From SSF14 sp046331245 (GTDB lineage: Bacteria > Actinomycetota > Acidimicrobiia > Acidimicrobiales > Microtrichaceae), in contig JAXLRH010000010.1 of the NCBI GenBank assembly GCA_046331245.1, positions 62,001 through 126,000 on the forward strand: DNA of 64,000 nt. The letters are read 5' to 3'. Every line of letters begins with the position of its first letter. Position 1 is the stretch's first letter. Both the position numbers and the translations under genes were made by a program. Shown one piece after another: positions 15,962-25,784 of this stretch. Below the pieces are notes generated by a model. The model was not told the origin of the DNA, ran no database searches, and saw only the letters and a program-made list of their open reading frames with translations.

Positions 15962-18040
15962 ATGGAGGCCCTGTTCGATTCCGGCACCACCGCAGGCGAC
16001 GGCGGCACCGACGCAGCGGAGGTGCGGTCGCGTCTGGTGTCGGGGCTCAACCCGGCGCAGGCCGAGGCGGTGCTGTCGGATGCCATGGCGCTGCGCATCC
16101 TCGCCGGCGCGGGGTCGGGCAAGACCCGCGTGCTCACGCGGCGCATCGCCCGGCGAGTGGTCGACGGCGAGGTCGACCCCCGGCGCGTGCTGGCCGTCAC
16201 CTTCACCCGCAAGGCGGCGGCCGAGCTCCGCCAGCGCATCGAGCGCGTCGGGCTGCGCGGTGGCATCAACGCGGGCACGTTCCACGCGGTCGCCTACACG
16301 CAGCTGCGCCAGCGCTGGGAGGAGCGGGGTGTCACTCCTCCCGAGCTGCTCGACCGCAAGGTCGGCTTCGTCGCCCGCATCGTCCGGGGCCGGTCCTCCA
16401 CGCTCCCGCTCGACATCGTGTCCGAGATCGAGTGGGCCAAGGCCCGCATGATCTCGGCCGGCGACTACGCGGCACAGGCTGCGTCCGCCGGCCGGCGCAT
16501 CCCGATCGACGCGACCGCCGTCGCCGAGATCTACGCGCGCTACGAGGAGGAGAAGCTGAAGCGGCGCATGGTCGACTTCGACGACCTCCTCCGGTTGGCG
16601 ACGCGCGACATCGAGGCCGACGCCGAGTTCGCCGCCGCCCGGCGGTGGCGGTTCCGCCATCTGTTCGTCGACGAGTTCCAGGACGTCAACCCGCTGCAGT
16701 TCCGTCTGCTGCAGGCGTGGGTCGGCCCCGACGTCGACCTGTGCGTCGTCGGCGACCCCAACCAGGCCATCTACGCGTGGAACGGCGCCGACTCCCGATT
16801 CCTCGACGACTTCGATCGCCTCGTGCCCGGGTCGCACACGATCGAGCTCACCGAGAACTACCGGTCCACGCCGCAGATCCTCGGCCTCGCCAACACCGTG
16901 CTCACGCTCACCCCGTCGCGACGGTTCGACCTGGTGCCCAACCGCCCCAACGGCGCCGTGCCGCAGATCCGCTCGTACGAGTCCGAGACGGCCGAGGCAC
17001 GCGGCATCGCCCGCCTCGCTCGCGACGCCCACCGGCCCGGCGCCCGCTGGTCCGACCAGGCCGTGCTCGTGCGCACGAACGCGCAGCTCACGGCGTTCGA
17101 GGAGGCCTTCGCCGCCGCCGGCATCCCGTTCCGCAGCCGCGGCGGTGGCCGCCTGCTCGACCAGCCCGAGATCCGCGATCTGCTCACCCAGCTCCGGCGT
17201 GGTGGCGGGTCCTTGGGCATGCACCTCGCCGACCTCGACACGATGCTCGGCTCCGACGCGTCCGACCTCACGCCCGAGCGTGCCGCGAACGTGGGCGAGT
17301 TCGTCCGCATGGGTCGTGAGTTCCTCGACCTCGAGCCCGACGGCACGTCGGCCAACTTCCTCGCCTGGCTCAACTCGGCCCTCCGCAACGACGAGGGCGC
17401 CGGCCTCGGCGACGCCGTCGACCTCTCCACGTTCCACGCGGCGAAGGGTCTCGAATGGCCGGTCGTCTACGTGGCCGGGCTCGAGGAGGGGCTGGTGCCC
17501 ATCCACTACGCGAACACCCCCGAGTCCGCCGCCGAGGAGACCCGTCTGCTCTACGTCGCGCTCACCCGCGCCGAGCGCCAGCTCACGCTCACGTGGGCGG
17601 AGAAGCGCTCGTTCGGCACCAGGTCGCAGAGCCGGAAGCGCTCGCCCCTGCTCGAGACCGTCGGCATCGCCATCGAGCTGCTGCGCGAGTCCAACCAACC
17701 CATCGACCTTCGGGCGTCGGTGGCGGCCGTCGCCGCCGAGCGCGCCAAGCTGCGCTCGACCGACGGCGGCACCCGTCCGGCCCGGGCGAGTCGCGCCGGA
17801 GCGTCGACCGAGTTGTCGGCCGACGACTCCGAGCTGTTCGACCGGCTGAAGCGCTGGCGCATCGAGCAGGCCCGCGCCGCCGACGTGCCGGCGTTCGTCA
17901 TCTTCAACGATGCGACGCTGAGCGAGGTCGCACGCCAACGGCCCGCCACCCACCAGGAGCTCCTGGCGGTCAGCGGCATCGGCACGGTGAAGGCCCAGCG
18001 GTTCGGGCCCGACCTGCTCCGCATCGTCAACGAGGGCTGA
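15962..18040 (+). CDS. uvrD2: UvrD2-type SF1A DNA helicase with HRDC domain
   Basis: This is a 692-residue superfamily 1A helicase. Walker A AGAGSGKT is at residues 48-55, box II DEFQD near 237, then VVGDPNQAIYAWNGA, and motif VI YVALTRAERQL near residue 535. The last 70 residues form an HRDC domain (FDRLKRWRIEQARAADVPAF ... LLAVSGIGTVKAQRFG). Helicase plus HRDC matches actinobacterial UvrD2. The tetracysteine module reported for mycobacterial UvrD2 is absent; no CxxC pair lies in the C-terminal 200 residues. The start is ATG 15962; the longer open frame upstream is antisense to other genes. Confidence 0.9.
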   Translation: MEALFDSGTTAGDGGTDAAEVRSRLVSGLNPAQAEAVLSDAMALRILAGAGSGKTRVLTRRIARRVVDGEVDPRRVLAVTFTRKAAAELRQRIERVGLRGGINAGTFHAVAYTQLRQRWEERGVTPPELLDRKVGFVARIVRGRSSTLPLDIVSEIEWAKARMISAGDYAAQAASAGRRIPIDATAVAEIYARYEEEKLKRRMVDFDDLLRLATRDIEADAEFAAARRWRFRHLFVDEFQDVNPLQFRLLQAWVGPDVDLCVVGDPNQAIYAWNGADSRFLDDFDRLVPGSHTIELTENYRSTPQILGLANTVLTLTPSRRFDLVPNRPNGAVPQIRSYESETAEARGIARLARDAHRPGARWSDQAVLVRTNAQLTAFEEAFAAAGIPFRSRGGGRLLDQPEIRDLLTQLRRGGGSLGMHLADLDTMLGSDASDLTPERAANVGEFVRMGREFLDLEPDGTSANFLAWLNSALRNDEGAGLGDAVDLSTFHAAKGLEWPVVYVAGLEEGLVPIHYANTPESAAEETRLLYVALTRAERQLTLTWAEKRSFGTRSQSRKRSPLLETVGIAIELLRESNQPIDLRASVAAVAAERAKLRSTDGGTRPARASRAGASTELSADDSELFDRLKRWRIEQARAADVPAFVIFNDATLSEVARQRPATHQELLAVSGIGTVKAQRFGPDLLRIVNEG

Positions 18041-18052
18041 CGCCCTTCCCGG

Positions 18053-19165
18053 CTACACGAGGTCGTTGAGGCTCTGCGCCTTCTCGGCGATCCGCTGGGC
18101 GGCGGCCCGCACGTTCTCGACCGCGTGCGAGGTCGTCGCCGAGTCGGCGGCGAGCTGCGTCATCGTGCGGGCGATCTCGGCGGCCGTGGCCGTCTGCTCC
18201 TCGACTGCGGCGGCCACCGTGATCTGCTGATCGGCGATGTCGCGGACCACGTCGCCGACGCTGCGCATCGACGTGGAGGCCTCGGCGGAGTCGGTGGTGA
18301 GCGACTCGATCATGTCGGAGATGCGCTGGGTGGCCGTAGCCGTCTCGCGTGACAGCTCCTTCACCTCTGCCGCGACCACGGCGAACCCTCGCCCGGCGTC
18401 GCCGGCGCGTGCGGCTTCGATGGTCGCGTTCAGGGCCAGCATGTTCGTCTGATCGGCGATCGAGCTGATGATCTCGACAGCCGACGCGATGTTCGAGGTG
18501 GACGCCGACAGCCCTTCGAGCCGGCCGTCGCTCTCGTCGAGCGCGCCGAGCGCGCTGCGGGCGCCGTCGGCCGCGATGGAGGACGTCTTGGCGATCTCGG
18601 TGACGGTCGCCGTCATCTCCTCGCTGGCGGACGCGACGGTCTCGGTGGCCTCCGAGGAGCGGGTGGACGCCATGGCCAGGCCGTCGGCCACGTGGGCGAG
18701 CTCGGCGGACGCGTCCTCGAGCTCGGCGGCGACGTCACGGGCGAGCTGCGCGATGCGCTCCTGCTCGGTCACGTCGTCCCACGACACGATGTACCCGAGC
18801 ACGGTGTCGTCGCTGCCGCAGATCGCGTTGATCCGCGTGGCGAGGGTGACGGCGCCGAACGAGAAGCGGGCCATGTGCGGGAAGTTCGACGGATCGCGCA
18901 GGATGCGCTCCACGCGATCGGGGTCGCGGTGGAACCGGTGGATCGATGCGCCAAGCAGCTCCGCGACACGAACGCCGAACGCCGACTCGATCTCGCCGCC
19001 GATCGTCATGGCCGTCCGTGCGGCGCGACGGTTCATGTAGATGAGGTTGAAGTCGAGGTCCGCCGCGAAGATGTTCGCCTCGACGCTGTCGAGCATGGCG
19101 ACGAGCGTCGGGCTCGACGTCAACAGCGAGGCGGCGCGGGGACGCTGGGACAGACGTACGGACAT
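18053..19165 (-). CDS. Soluble PAS-type methyl-accepting chemotaxis receptor
   Basis: The 370-residue protein has a PAS-like sensor at about residues 20-135 (MLDSVEANIFAADLDFNLIY ... GYIVSWDDVTEQE) joined directly to an MCP signalling coiled coil at about 140-365. The hairpin tip QTNMLALNATIEAARAGD and the following GRGFAVVAAEVKEL are the conserved CheA/CheW-contact region. No membrane helix or HAMP domain is seen, so it is cytoplasmic. No che or flagellar gene lies in the window. It converges with the uvrD2 gene with a 12-bp gap. Confidence 0.9.
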   Translation of the reverse strand: MSVRLSQRPRAASLLTSSPTLVAMLDSVEANIFAADLDFNLIYMNRRAARTAMTIGGEIESAFGVRVAELLGASIHRFHRDPDRVERILRDPSNFPHMARFSFGAVTLATRINAICGSDDTVLGYIVSWDDVTEQERIAQLARDVAAELEDASAELAHVADGLAMASTRSSEATETVASASEEMTATVTEIAKTSSIAADGARSALGALDESDGRLEGLSASTSNIASAVEIISSIADQTNMLALNATIEAARAGDAGRGFAVVAAEVKELSRETATATQRISDMIESLTTDSAEASTSMRSVGDVVRDIADQQITVAAAVEEQTATAAEIARTMTQLAADSATTSHAVENVRAAAQRIAEKAQSLNDLV

Positions 19166-19247
19166 GGAGGCCTCCCGGGCTCTGCGATCGCCGCACCTGA
19201 GCGGCTCGCACCATCCCTGTCGGACTCCCCCGAAACTACTTGAGGCA

Positions 19248-20009
19248 TTAATCTTTTTTGGCGTCGGGCCCGCTTCGTGCGTTCATGTCCGCCCGTGCCG
19301 CGAGCAGCTTCACGTACATCTCGCGGTCGAGCGCGATGAAGAGACCCTCGGCCTCGGCGGTGAGCCGATCCCCGACCGTCATGCGGCCCGTGACGAAGAT
19401 CTTGCGGCCCTCTCGTCGATCGAGGCGCGCTTCGATTCGCAGCGGTTCGTGCAGCGGTGTGGGCGACCGGTAGTTGGTGATGAGGCGAGCCGTCATGCCC
19501 TGATCGCCCGAGAGCGACTGCGCAGCGCCGAGCACCTCGTCGAACGCGGCAGCGATGTAGCCGCCGTGCACGCACGCCGGCGGCCCCTCGAAGGCCGAGC
19601 CGAAGGTGACGTGGGCCACCACGGCGTCGCCCTCGTAGCCGAGCACCATCGGGGGCGACATCGGGTTGGCCAGGCCGATGAACGGGCTGTTGTCGAACTG
19701 CGCCCAGGCCTCGGGGTTGCCCTCCTCGGCCATCCGCCGCATGTCCGAGAGCTGGTCGCCGGCGTTGGCCATCTCGGCGACACCCTCGTAGGCCGAGCCG
19801 GAGGTGTGACCCCGCAGGATCTCGACGACCGACTCGAGCTGCTCGGCCGCCTCGGTGAGCTCCTCGGAGGACGCGGCGCTCGAGCTCATGAGCTCGATGA
19901 CCTCGCGGCCGGCGCTTGCGAGACGCCGCATCGCGACGCGGCGTTCGGTCGGCGGTAGATCGCGCAGGCGGTCGATGCGGGGACTGCGGATCTCGGAGTC
20001 GTCGGTCAT
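19248..20009 (-). CDS. PaaI-like hot-dog thioesterase with N-terminal extension
   Basis: A 253-residue protein. Residues about 110-240 form a single hot-dog domain with the PaaI-type catalytic segment CVHGGYIAAAFDEVLG. The preceding about 100 residues are mostly helical and charged (RIDRLRDLPPTERRVAMRRL ...) and are not a known domain. The likely activity is hydrolysis of an acyl-CoA. Start ATG 20009 shares ATGA with the exonuclease III stop, so the two are cotranslated. The product ends in a short lysine-rich tail. Confidence 0.8.
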   Translation of the reverse strand: MTDDSEIRSPRIDRLRDLPPTERRVAMRRLASAGREVIELMSSSAASSEELTEAAEQLESVVEILRGHTSGSAYEGVAEMANAGDQLSDMRRMAEEGNPEAWAQFDNSPFIGLANPMSPPMVLGYEGDAVVAHVTFGSAFEGPPACVHGGYIAAAFDEVLGAAQSLSGDQGMTARLITNYRSPTPLHEPLRIEARLDRREGRKIFVTGRMTVGDRLTAEAEGLFIALDREMYVKLLAARADMNARSGPDAKKD

Positions 20010-20806
20010 CGGGAACCTCCGGTGGTCGCGCTCTCGACGTCGAACCAGCCCAGCACCGGTGCGTGGTCGGAAGGCTTGGTGCCCTTGCGTGCGTTGCGGT
20101 CGACGAGGTCGCTGCGGTTCAGCGCCGCGAGGGCGGTGCTCGACAGCAGGTAGTCGATGCGCATGCCCCGCCGCTTGTGGAAGTCGCCCGACCGGTAGTC
20201 CCAGTAGCTGAACAGCTCGCCGTCGTCGGGATAGCGGTTGCGGAAGGTGTCGACGAGGCCCCACGCCTTCACGTGCTCGAGCGCCTCGCGCTCGGGCGGC
20301 GACACGTGGGTGCCGACGAACGCCTTCGGGTCCCAGACGTCGAGGTCGGTGGGAGCGATGTTCCAGTCGCCCAGCACCACGAGCAGCTCCTCGGGCGTGT
20401 GGTGGCGGTCGAGATGGGCGCGCAGGCGGCCGAGCCAGTCGAGCTTGTAGCGGTAGTGGTCGTGATCGAGCTCGCGGCCGTTCGGGACGTACACCGACGC
20501 GACGCGCACGCCGCCGCAGGTGGCCCAGATGACGCGGGAGTCGGGGTCGGGCTCGCGGTCGTCGTCGAAGCCGCACACGACGTCGTCGATGCCCACCTTC
20601 GACAGCACCGCGACGCCGTTCCACTGACCGAACCCGTGGTGCGCCGTCTCGTAGCCGAGGCCGGCGAACGCCATCGCGGGGAACTGCGCATCGCTGAGCT
20701 TGGTCTCCTGCATGCACAGCACGTCGGGCTGCACGCTCTCGAGCCACTCCTCGACCCGGGGCATCCGGGCCTTGAGCGAGTTCACGTTCCACGTGGCGAT
20801 CAGCAT
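20006..20806 (-). CDS. xth: Exodeoxyribonuclease III
   Basis: A 266-residue member of the ExoIII/APE family, which cuts DNA at abasic sites and degrades 3' ends during base excision repair. Family motifs in order: TWNVNSLKARMP, CMQETKLSD with the metal-binding glutamate, YVPNGRELD, LGDWNIAPTD, RRGMRIDYLL and the C-terminal SDHAPV with the catalytic Asp-His. Length is normal. It is coupled to the thioesterase gene through a 4-bp overlap and divergent from kgd with a 30-bp gap. Confidence 0.95.
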   Translation of the reverse strand: MLIATWNVNSLKARMPRVEEWLESVQPDVLCMQETKLSDAQFPAMAFAGLGYETAHHGFGQWNGVAVLSKVGIDDVVCGFDDDREPDPDSRVIWATCGGVRVASVYVPNGRELDHDHYRYKLDWLGRLRAHLDRHHTPEELLVVLGDWNIAPTDLDVWDPKAFVGTHVSPPEREALEHVKAWGLVDTFRNRYPDDGELFSYWDYRSGDFHKRRGMRIDYLLSSTALAALNRSDLVDRNARKGTKPSDHAPVLGWFDVESATTGGSR

Positions 20807-20836
20807 CGCCCGACACTACAAGTAGGCTCGGCCGTG

Positions 20837-23800
20837 ATGGCAGACGAGCAGATTTCCAGCGGTACCACCCTCGGACCGAACACCTGGCTGGTCGACGAGA
20901 TGTACGAGCAGTACCTCGCGAACCCCCATTCGGTGAGCGTCACGTGGCAGGAGTTCTTCGCCGACTACCGGCCGCCCGGCCCGATCGTCACCGCGCTGGC
21001 CCCCAACGGCACGGACTCGGTGGTCATCGCGAACCCCGGCGCCACCAACGGCACGGGCAACGGCGCGGCGCCGACCAACGGCAACGGCGCGACCGCCGTC
21101 ACCCCTCCCCCGCCTCCCGCGCCCGCCGCCGGCGCGACCCCCTCGGCGCCGCCCGTCGCACCCACCGGTGACGCCATCCGCGGCGTCGGCGCCCGCATCG
21201 TCGAGAACATGGAGAAGTCGCTGGCCGTTCCCACGGCGACGAGCTTCCGCGAGGTGCCGGCGCGCCTGCTCGAGGTCAACCGCTCGATGATCAACGGCTA
21301 CCTCGGCCGCACCCGGGGCGGCAAGGTCAGCTTCACCCACATCATCGGCTACGCCATCGTGCGCGCCATCGCCGATCACCTCCCGCAGATGAACAACGCG
21401 TACGTCGAGGGCCCCGACGGCGAGCCGCGCATCCTCCGCGATCGGCCCATCAACCTCGGTCTCGCCATCGACATCGAGAAGAAGGACGGCTCGCGCAGCC
21501 TCATCGTCCCGGCCATCAAGGGCGCGGACCAGATGGACTTCAAGACGTTCATCGCCACCTACGACGAGATCGTCCGCAAGGCCAACAACAACAAGCTCAC
21601 CCCCGACGACTTCGCCGGCGTGTCGATCACGCTCACCAACCCCGGCACGATCGGCACCGAGCGGTCGGTGCCACGCCTCATGCCGGGTCAGGGCGTCATC
21701 GTGGGTGTGGGCTCGCTCGCGTACCCCACCGGCTTCGCCGCCGCCGACCCGCGGACGATCGCAGACCTCGGCATCAGCAAGACGATGACGATCAGCTCCA
21801 CCTACGACCACCGCATCATCCAGGGTGCGGAGTCGGGGCTGTTCCTCAAGAAGGTGCACGACATGCTGTTGGGCGCCGACAACTTCTACGAGGACATGTT
21901 CACCTCGATCGGCGTGCCCTACACGCCGGTGCAGTGGCACACCGACGTCAACCCCGTCGACCGCGAGGAGTCGGCGGTGGGCAAGCAGATGCGGGTGTCG
22001 AACCTCATCAACATGTACCGGGTGCGCGGCCACCTCATCGCGGATCTCGACCCGCTCGCGGCCGAGCCGCCGCAGATGCACCCCGAGCTCGACCCCGCCT
22101 TCTACGGCCTCACGATCTGGGACAACGACCGCGAGTTCCTCACCGGCTTCGAGGCCGGCGTCTACGCGCCGGTGGGCGGCAAGGAGCGCATGCGGCTCGG
22201 CGACATCCTCGGCGTGCTGCGCGACGCGTACTGCCGCACGGTCGGCATCGAGTACACGCACCTCTCCTCGATCGAGGAGAAGCGCTGGATCCAGGAGCAG
22301 GTGGAGGGCGCCTCCACGAAGCTCGATCCCACCGAGCAGCGACACATCCTCGACCGCATGAACGCAGCCGAGGCCATCGAGAAGTTCCTCGCGACCAAGT
22401 GGATGGGCCAGAAGCGCTTCGGCCTCGAGGGCGCCGAGAGCACCATCGCCGTGCTCGACGCGATCCTCGACCGGTCCGCCGACCAGCAGATGGCCGGCGC
22501 CGTGCTGGGCATGGCGCACCGTGGCCGCCTCAACGTCCTCGTCAACATCGTCGGCAAGAGCTACGGCCAGCTGTTCAAGGAGTTCGAGGGCCACGTCGAC
22601 CCCGACTCCATCCAGGGCTCGGGCGACGTCAAGTACCACCTCGGCCAGACGGGCACCTTCACGGCGCGCAGCGGCAACACGATCCCCGTCGAGCTCGCCG
22701 CGAACCCCAGCCATCTCGAGGCCGTGAACCCGGTCGTCGAGGGCATGGTGCGGGCGAAGATGGACCGCATCCCCGAGGGCGCCACCCAGCGCTTCCCGGT
22801 GCTGCCGATCCTCATCCACGGCGACGCGGCCTTCGCCGGCCAGGGCGTCGTGGCCGAGACGCTCAACCTGTCGCTCATCAAGGGCTACCGCGTCGGCGGC
22901 ACGATCCACCTCATCATCAACAACCAGCTCGGCTTCACCACGGCGCCGTCCGCGGCCCGTAGCTCGGAGTACTGCACCGACGTCGCCAAGACCGTTCAGG
23001 CACCGATCCTCCACGTGAACGGCGACGACCCCGAGGCCTGCGTGCGCGTCGCGAGGCTCGCGCTCGCCTACCGCCAGCGCTTCAACAAGGACGTCGTGAT
23101 CGACATGGTGTGCTACCGCCGCCACGGTCACAACGAGGGCGACGACCCGAGCTACACGCAGCCGATCATGTACCGCCAGATCGACGCGCGCCGCAGTGTC
23201 CGCAAGCTCTACACCGAGGCGCTCGTGCGTCGCGGCGACATCAGCATCGACGAGGCCGAGCAGTTCCTCGAGGACTTCAACGGCCGCCTCCAGGCCGCGC
23301 TCGAGGAGACGCGCTCGTCGGCCCCCGCCGAGGAGGTCATCGCCAAGCCGCACCCGCCCGCCACCGGCGTGCTGCCGAAGGTGCCGACCGGCGTGCCGAA
23401 GGAACGGCTCGACGAGGTGTACGCCGCGCTCAGCACCGTGCCCGACGGCTTCACCGTGCACCCCAAGCTGGTGAAGCAGTTCGACACGCGCACGAAGATG
23501 TACCAGGACGGCGAGGTCGACTGGGCGCTGGCCGAGGCCTTCGCGTTCGGCACGACGCTGCTGGAGGGCACCTCGATCCGTCTCTCGGGTCAGGACTCGC
23601 GGCGCGGCACGTTCAGCCATCGGCACTCGACGCTGGTCGACTACTCCAACGGCGACGAGTTCCAGCCACTGGCGCAGCTCACCTCGCCGGGCACCGATCT
23701 GTGGATCTACGACTCGCTGCTCAGCGAGTACGCGGTGCTCGGCTTCGAGTACGGCTACTCGGTCACCAGCCCCGACGCCCTCGTCATCTGGGAGGCGCAG

Positions 23801-24571
23801 TTCGGCGACTTCATGAACGGGGCGCAGATCATCATCGACCAGTTCATCGTCTCGGCCGAGGACAAGTGGCACCAGACGTCGGGTCTCGTCATGCTGCTCC
23901 CCCACGGCTACGAGGGCCAGGGCCCCGAGCACAGCTCGGCGCGCATCGAGCGCTTCATGAACCTGGCGGCCGAGGACAACATCCAGATCTGCAACGCGAC
24001 CACCGCCTCGCAGTACTTCCACCTCCTGCGGCGCCAGATGCACCGCTCGATCCGCAAGCCCCTCATCGTGTTCACGCCCAAGTCCGGCCTGCGCGCCAAG
24101 TCGTACCGCTCGCCGATCGACGAGTTCACGAGCGGCTCGTTCCAGGAGCTGCTGCCCGACACCTCCGGCATCGATCCGAACGCCGTCACCCGGCTCGTGC
24201 TGGCGTCGGGCAAGGTCGGCCCCGAGGCGATCGTCAAGCGCGACGAGCTGGGCGTCCCGATGGCCGTGGCTCGGGTGGAGCAGCTGTTCCCCTGGCCGTA
24301 CGACGCCGTGGCGAACGAGCTGGCGCGGTTCCCCAACTGCCGCGAGATCGTCTGGCTCCAGGAGGAGCCGGAGAACATGGGCGCGTGGAACGGCATCAAG
24401 GGCCGCCTGTTCGAGGCGCACGGCGACCGCTACGAGATCCGGCGCGTGAGCCGCTCCGACTCCGGGTCGCCGGCGACGGGCAAGGCGGCGATCCATGCGC
24501 AGGAGCAGGCGGAGATCCTGCACCGGGCCTTTGCGCCACTCCAGGAGCGTGAGTGGCACGACTTCCACTGA
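20837..24571 (+). CDS. kgd: Multifunctional 2-oxoglutarate dehydrogenase E1-E2 (Kgd/OdhA)
   Basis: This 1244-residue protein has the actinobacterial fused layout. A short E1-type N terminus (residues 1-45, WLVDEMYEQYLANPHSVS) is followed by an Ala/Pro/Gly/Thr linker (about 55-110). An E2 succinyltransferase core follows (about 112-345, with TYDHRIIQGAESG, catalytic His near 325), then the thiamine-diphosphate E1 (about 350-1244: GMAHRGRLNVL, HGDAAFAGQGVV, INNQLGFTT, YRRHGHNEGDDP). No lipoyl domain is present; known systems borrow the lipoyl domain of pyruvate dehydrogenase E2. Start is ATG 20837, with an adjacent in-frame GTG as the alternative. Confidence 0.96.
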   Translation: MADEQISSGTTLGPNTWLVDEMYEQYLANPHSVSVTWQEFFADYRPPGPIVTALAPNGTDSVVIANPGATNGTGNGAAPTNGNGATAVTPPPPPAPAAGATPSAPPVAPTGDAIRGVGARIVENMEKSLAVPTATSFREVPARLLEVNRSMINGYLGRTRGGKVSFTHIIGYAIVRAIADHLPQMNNAYVEGPDGEPRILRDRPINLGLAIDIEKKDGSRSLIVPAIKGADQMDFKTFIATYDEIVRKANNNKLTPDDFAGVSITLTNPGTIGTERSVPRLMPGQGVIVGVGSLAYPTGFAAADPRTIADLGISKTMTISSTYDHRIIQGAESGLFLKKVHDMLLGADNFYEDMFTSIGVPYTPVQWHTDVNPVDREESAVGKQMRVSNLINMYRVRGHLIADLDPLAAEPPQMHPELDPAFYGLTIWDNDREFLTGFEAGVYAPVGGKERMRLGDILGVLRDAYCRTVGIEYTHLSSIEEKRWIQEQVEGASTKLDPTEQRHILDRMNAAEAIEKFLATKWMGQKRFGLEGAESTIAVLDAILDRSADQQMAGAVLGMAHRGRLNVLVNIVGKSYGQLFKEFEGHVDPDSIQGSGDVKYHLGQTGTFTARSGNTIPVELAANPSHLEAVNPVVEGMVRAKMDRIPEGATQRFPVLPILIHGDAAFAGQGVVAETLNLSLIKGYRVGGTIHLIINNQLGFTTAPSAARSSEYCTDVAKTVQAPILHVNGDDPEACVRVARLALAYRQRFNKDVVIDMVCYRRHGHNEGDDPSYTQPIMYRQIDARRSVRKLYTEALVRRGDISIDEAEQFLEDFNGRLQAALEETRSSAPAEEVIAKPHPPATGVLPKVPTGVPKERLDEVYAALSTVPDGFTVHPKLVKQFDTRTKMYQDGEVDWALAEAFAFGTTLLEGTSIRLSGQDSRRGTFSHRHSTLVDYSNGDEFQPLAQLTSPGTDLWIYDSLLSEYAVLGFEYGYSVTSPDALVIWEAQFGDFMNGAQIIIDQFIVSAEDKWHQTSGLVMLLPHGYEGQGPEHSSARIERFMNLAAEDNIQICNATTASQYFHLLRRQMHRSIRKPLIVFTPKSGLRAKSYRSPIDEFTSGSFQELLPDTSGIDPNAVTRLVLASGKVGPEAIVKRDELGVPMAVARVEQLFPWPYDAVANELARFPNCREIVWLQEEPENMGAWNGIKGRLFEAHGDRYEIRRVSRSDSGSPATGKAAIHAQEQAEILHRAFAPLQEREWHDFH

Positions 24572-24581
24572 GCCGCCGGCC

Positions 24582-25781
24582 GTGAACGCACGCAGGCTCG
24601 TCGCGGCGCTCGCCGTCGCCACCGCGCTCGCGGGGTGCACCGACCCGGACGCGACGGCGTCCCGGTCGGCGACGACGACTGCGCCTCGAGCGACCACGAC
24701 GGTCGCGGACGGCACGCGCGTGCCCGGTGACGACTGGACGGTGGACACACCGGCCTCGCAGGGCATGGACCCCACCGCCCTGGAGAAGGCCCGCTCCTAC
24801 GCGTTCGCCGACGGCAAGAACACGCAGGGCGTGGTGATCGTCCGCCACGGCGTCATCGTGGACGAGTGGTACGCCCCGGGCGCGAACAAGGACTCATGGG
24901 CCGCCAGCTGGTCGATGGCCAAGAGCGTCGCCAGCGCCCTGGTGGGCATCGCGATCGGCGAGGGGAAGATCCCGTCGATCGACGTGAAGATGACGACGTA
25001 CTACCCCGACTGGGCCCAGCGAGGCCTGGGCGACGTCACGTTGCGCGACGTGTTGGAGATGAGCTCGGGCCTGAAGTGGGACGAGAGCTACGCGCCGGAG
25101 GACCTGGGGACGTCCGACGTGATCGACATGGTGACCCGCGAGAGCGACGAGCTCGCGTACGCGGCGTCGCGTCCACGGGCCGTTCCGCCGGGCACGGTCT
25201 TCAACTACACGAGCGGCGGCTCGATGCTGCTCTCGGGCGTGCTGCAGCAGGCCACCGGCATGTCCGCCCGCGACTACGCGTCGGCCAAGTTGTGGTCGCA
25301 GATCGGCGTCACCAAGGTCGACATGTGGAACGACGCCGCCGGCCACACCCTCACGTACTGCTGCGTCGACACGTCGAGCCGCAACTTCGCCCGCTTCGGC
25401 CTCCTCTACCTGCACCAGGGGGCCTGGGGCGGCAAGCAGGTCGTGCCCACGTCCTGGGTCGCCGACTCCGTGGCCGGCTCGCGAGCGGCTCACGACACCT
25501 ACGGGCTGCAGTGGTGGCTGGACGACGCGCAGGGCGTGCCGTCCGACATGTTCTACGCCGACGGCCACGACGGTCAGTTCATCTACGTGATCCCCAGTCT
25601 GGATCTCGTCGTGGTGCGCAACGGAACGTACGTGAAGAACCCGGGCCCGCCCGTCGCCGATCCGACGCTCTTCAACCTCTACCCGAGTGGCGGGCTCGCA
25701 CCCGGCGCCGGCACGACGCCGCCCGACAACTGGGACAACGGCGCGTTCCTGACGCCGATCGTCGACTCGATCCGCAAGTAG
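24582..25781 (+). CDS. Serine beta-lactamase-fold lipoprotein (class C-like)
   Basis: A 399-residue secreted protein. It starts at GTG 24582 with a lipoprotein signal (LVAALAVATALAGC; lipobox LAGC, Cys19), then a Thr/Ala-rich linker. The catalytic domain shows SxxK as SMAK (Ser111, Lys114) and the Tyr motif in NYTSGG (about residue 209). GHDGQFIYVIPSLDLVV near the C terminus replaces the KTG motif with HDG. Family members are beta-lactamases, esterases or D-aminopeptidases; the altered third motif suggests an esterase or peptidase. It begins 10 bp after kgd and converges with the ABC cassette with a 3-bp gap. Confidence 0.88.
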   Translation: MNARRLVAALAVATALAGCTDPDATASRSATTTAPRATTTVADGTRVPGDDWTVDTPASQGMDPTALEKARSYAFADGKNTQGVVIVRHGVIVDEWYAPGANKDSWAASWSMAKSVASALVGIAIGEGKIPSIDVKMTTYYPDWAQRGLGDVTLRDVLEMSSGLKWDESYAPEDLGTSDVIDMVTRESDELAYAASRPRAVPPGTVFNYTSGGSMLLSGVLQQATGMSARDYASAKLWSQIGVTKVDMWNDAAGHTLTYCCVDTSSRNFARFGLLYLHQGAWGGKQVVPTSWVADSVAGSRAAHDTYGLQWWLDDAQGVPSDMFYADGHDGQFIYVIPSLDLVVVRNGTYVKNPGPPVADPTLFNLYPSGGLAPGAGTTPPDNWDNGAFLTPIVDSIRK

Positions 25782-25784
25782 CCC

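Noticed and set aside
20816..24775. A 1319-codon open frame antisense to kgd
   Set aside because: Its translation is Val/Leu/Arg/His-rich with no domain, the usual product of reading high-GC coding DNA on the opposite strand.
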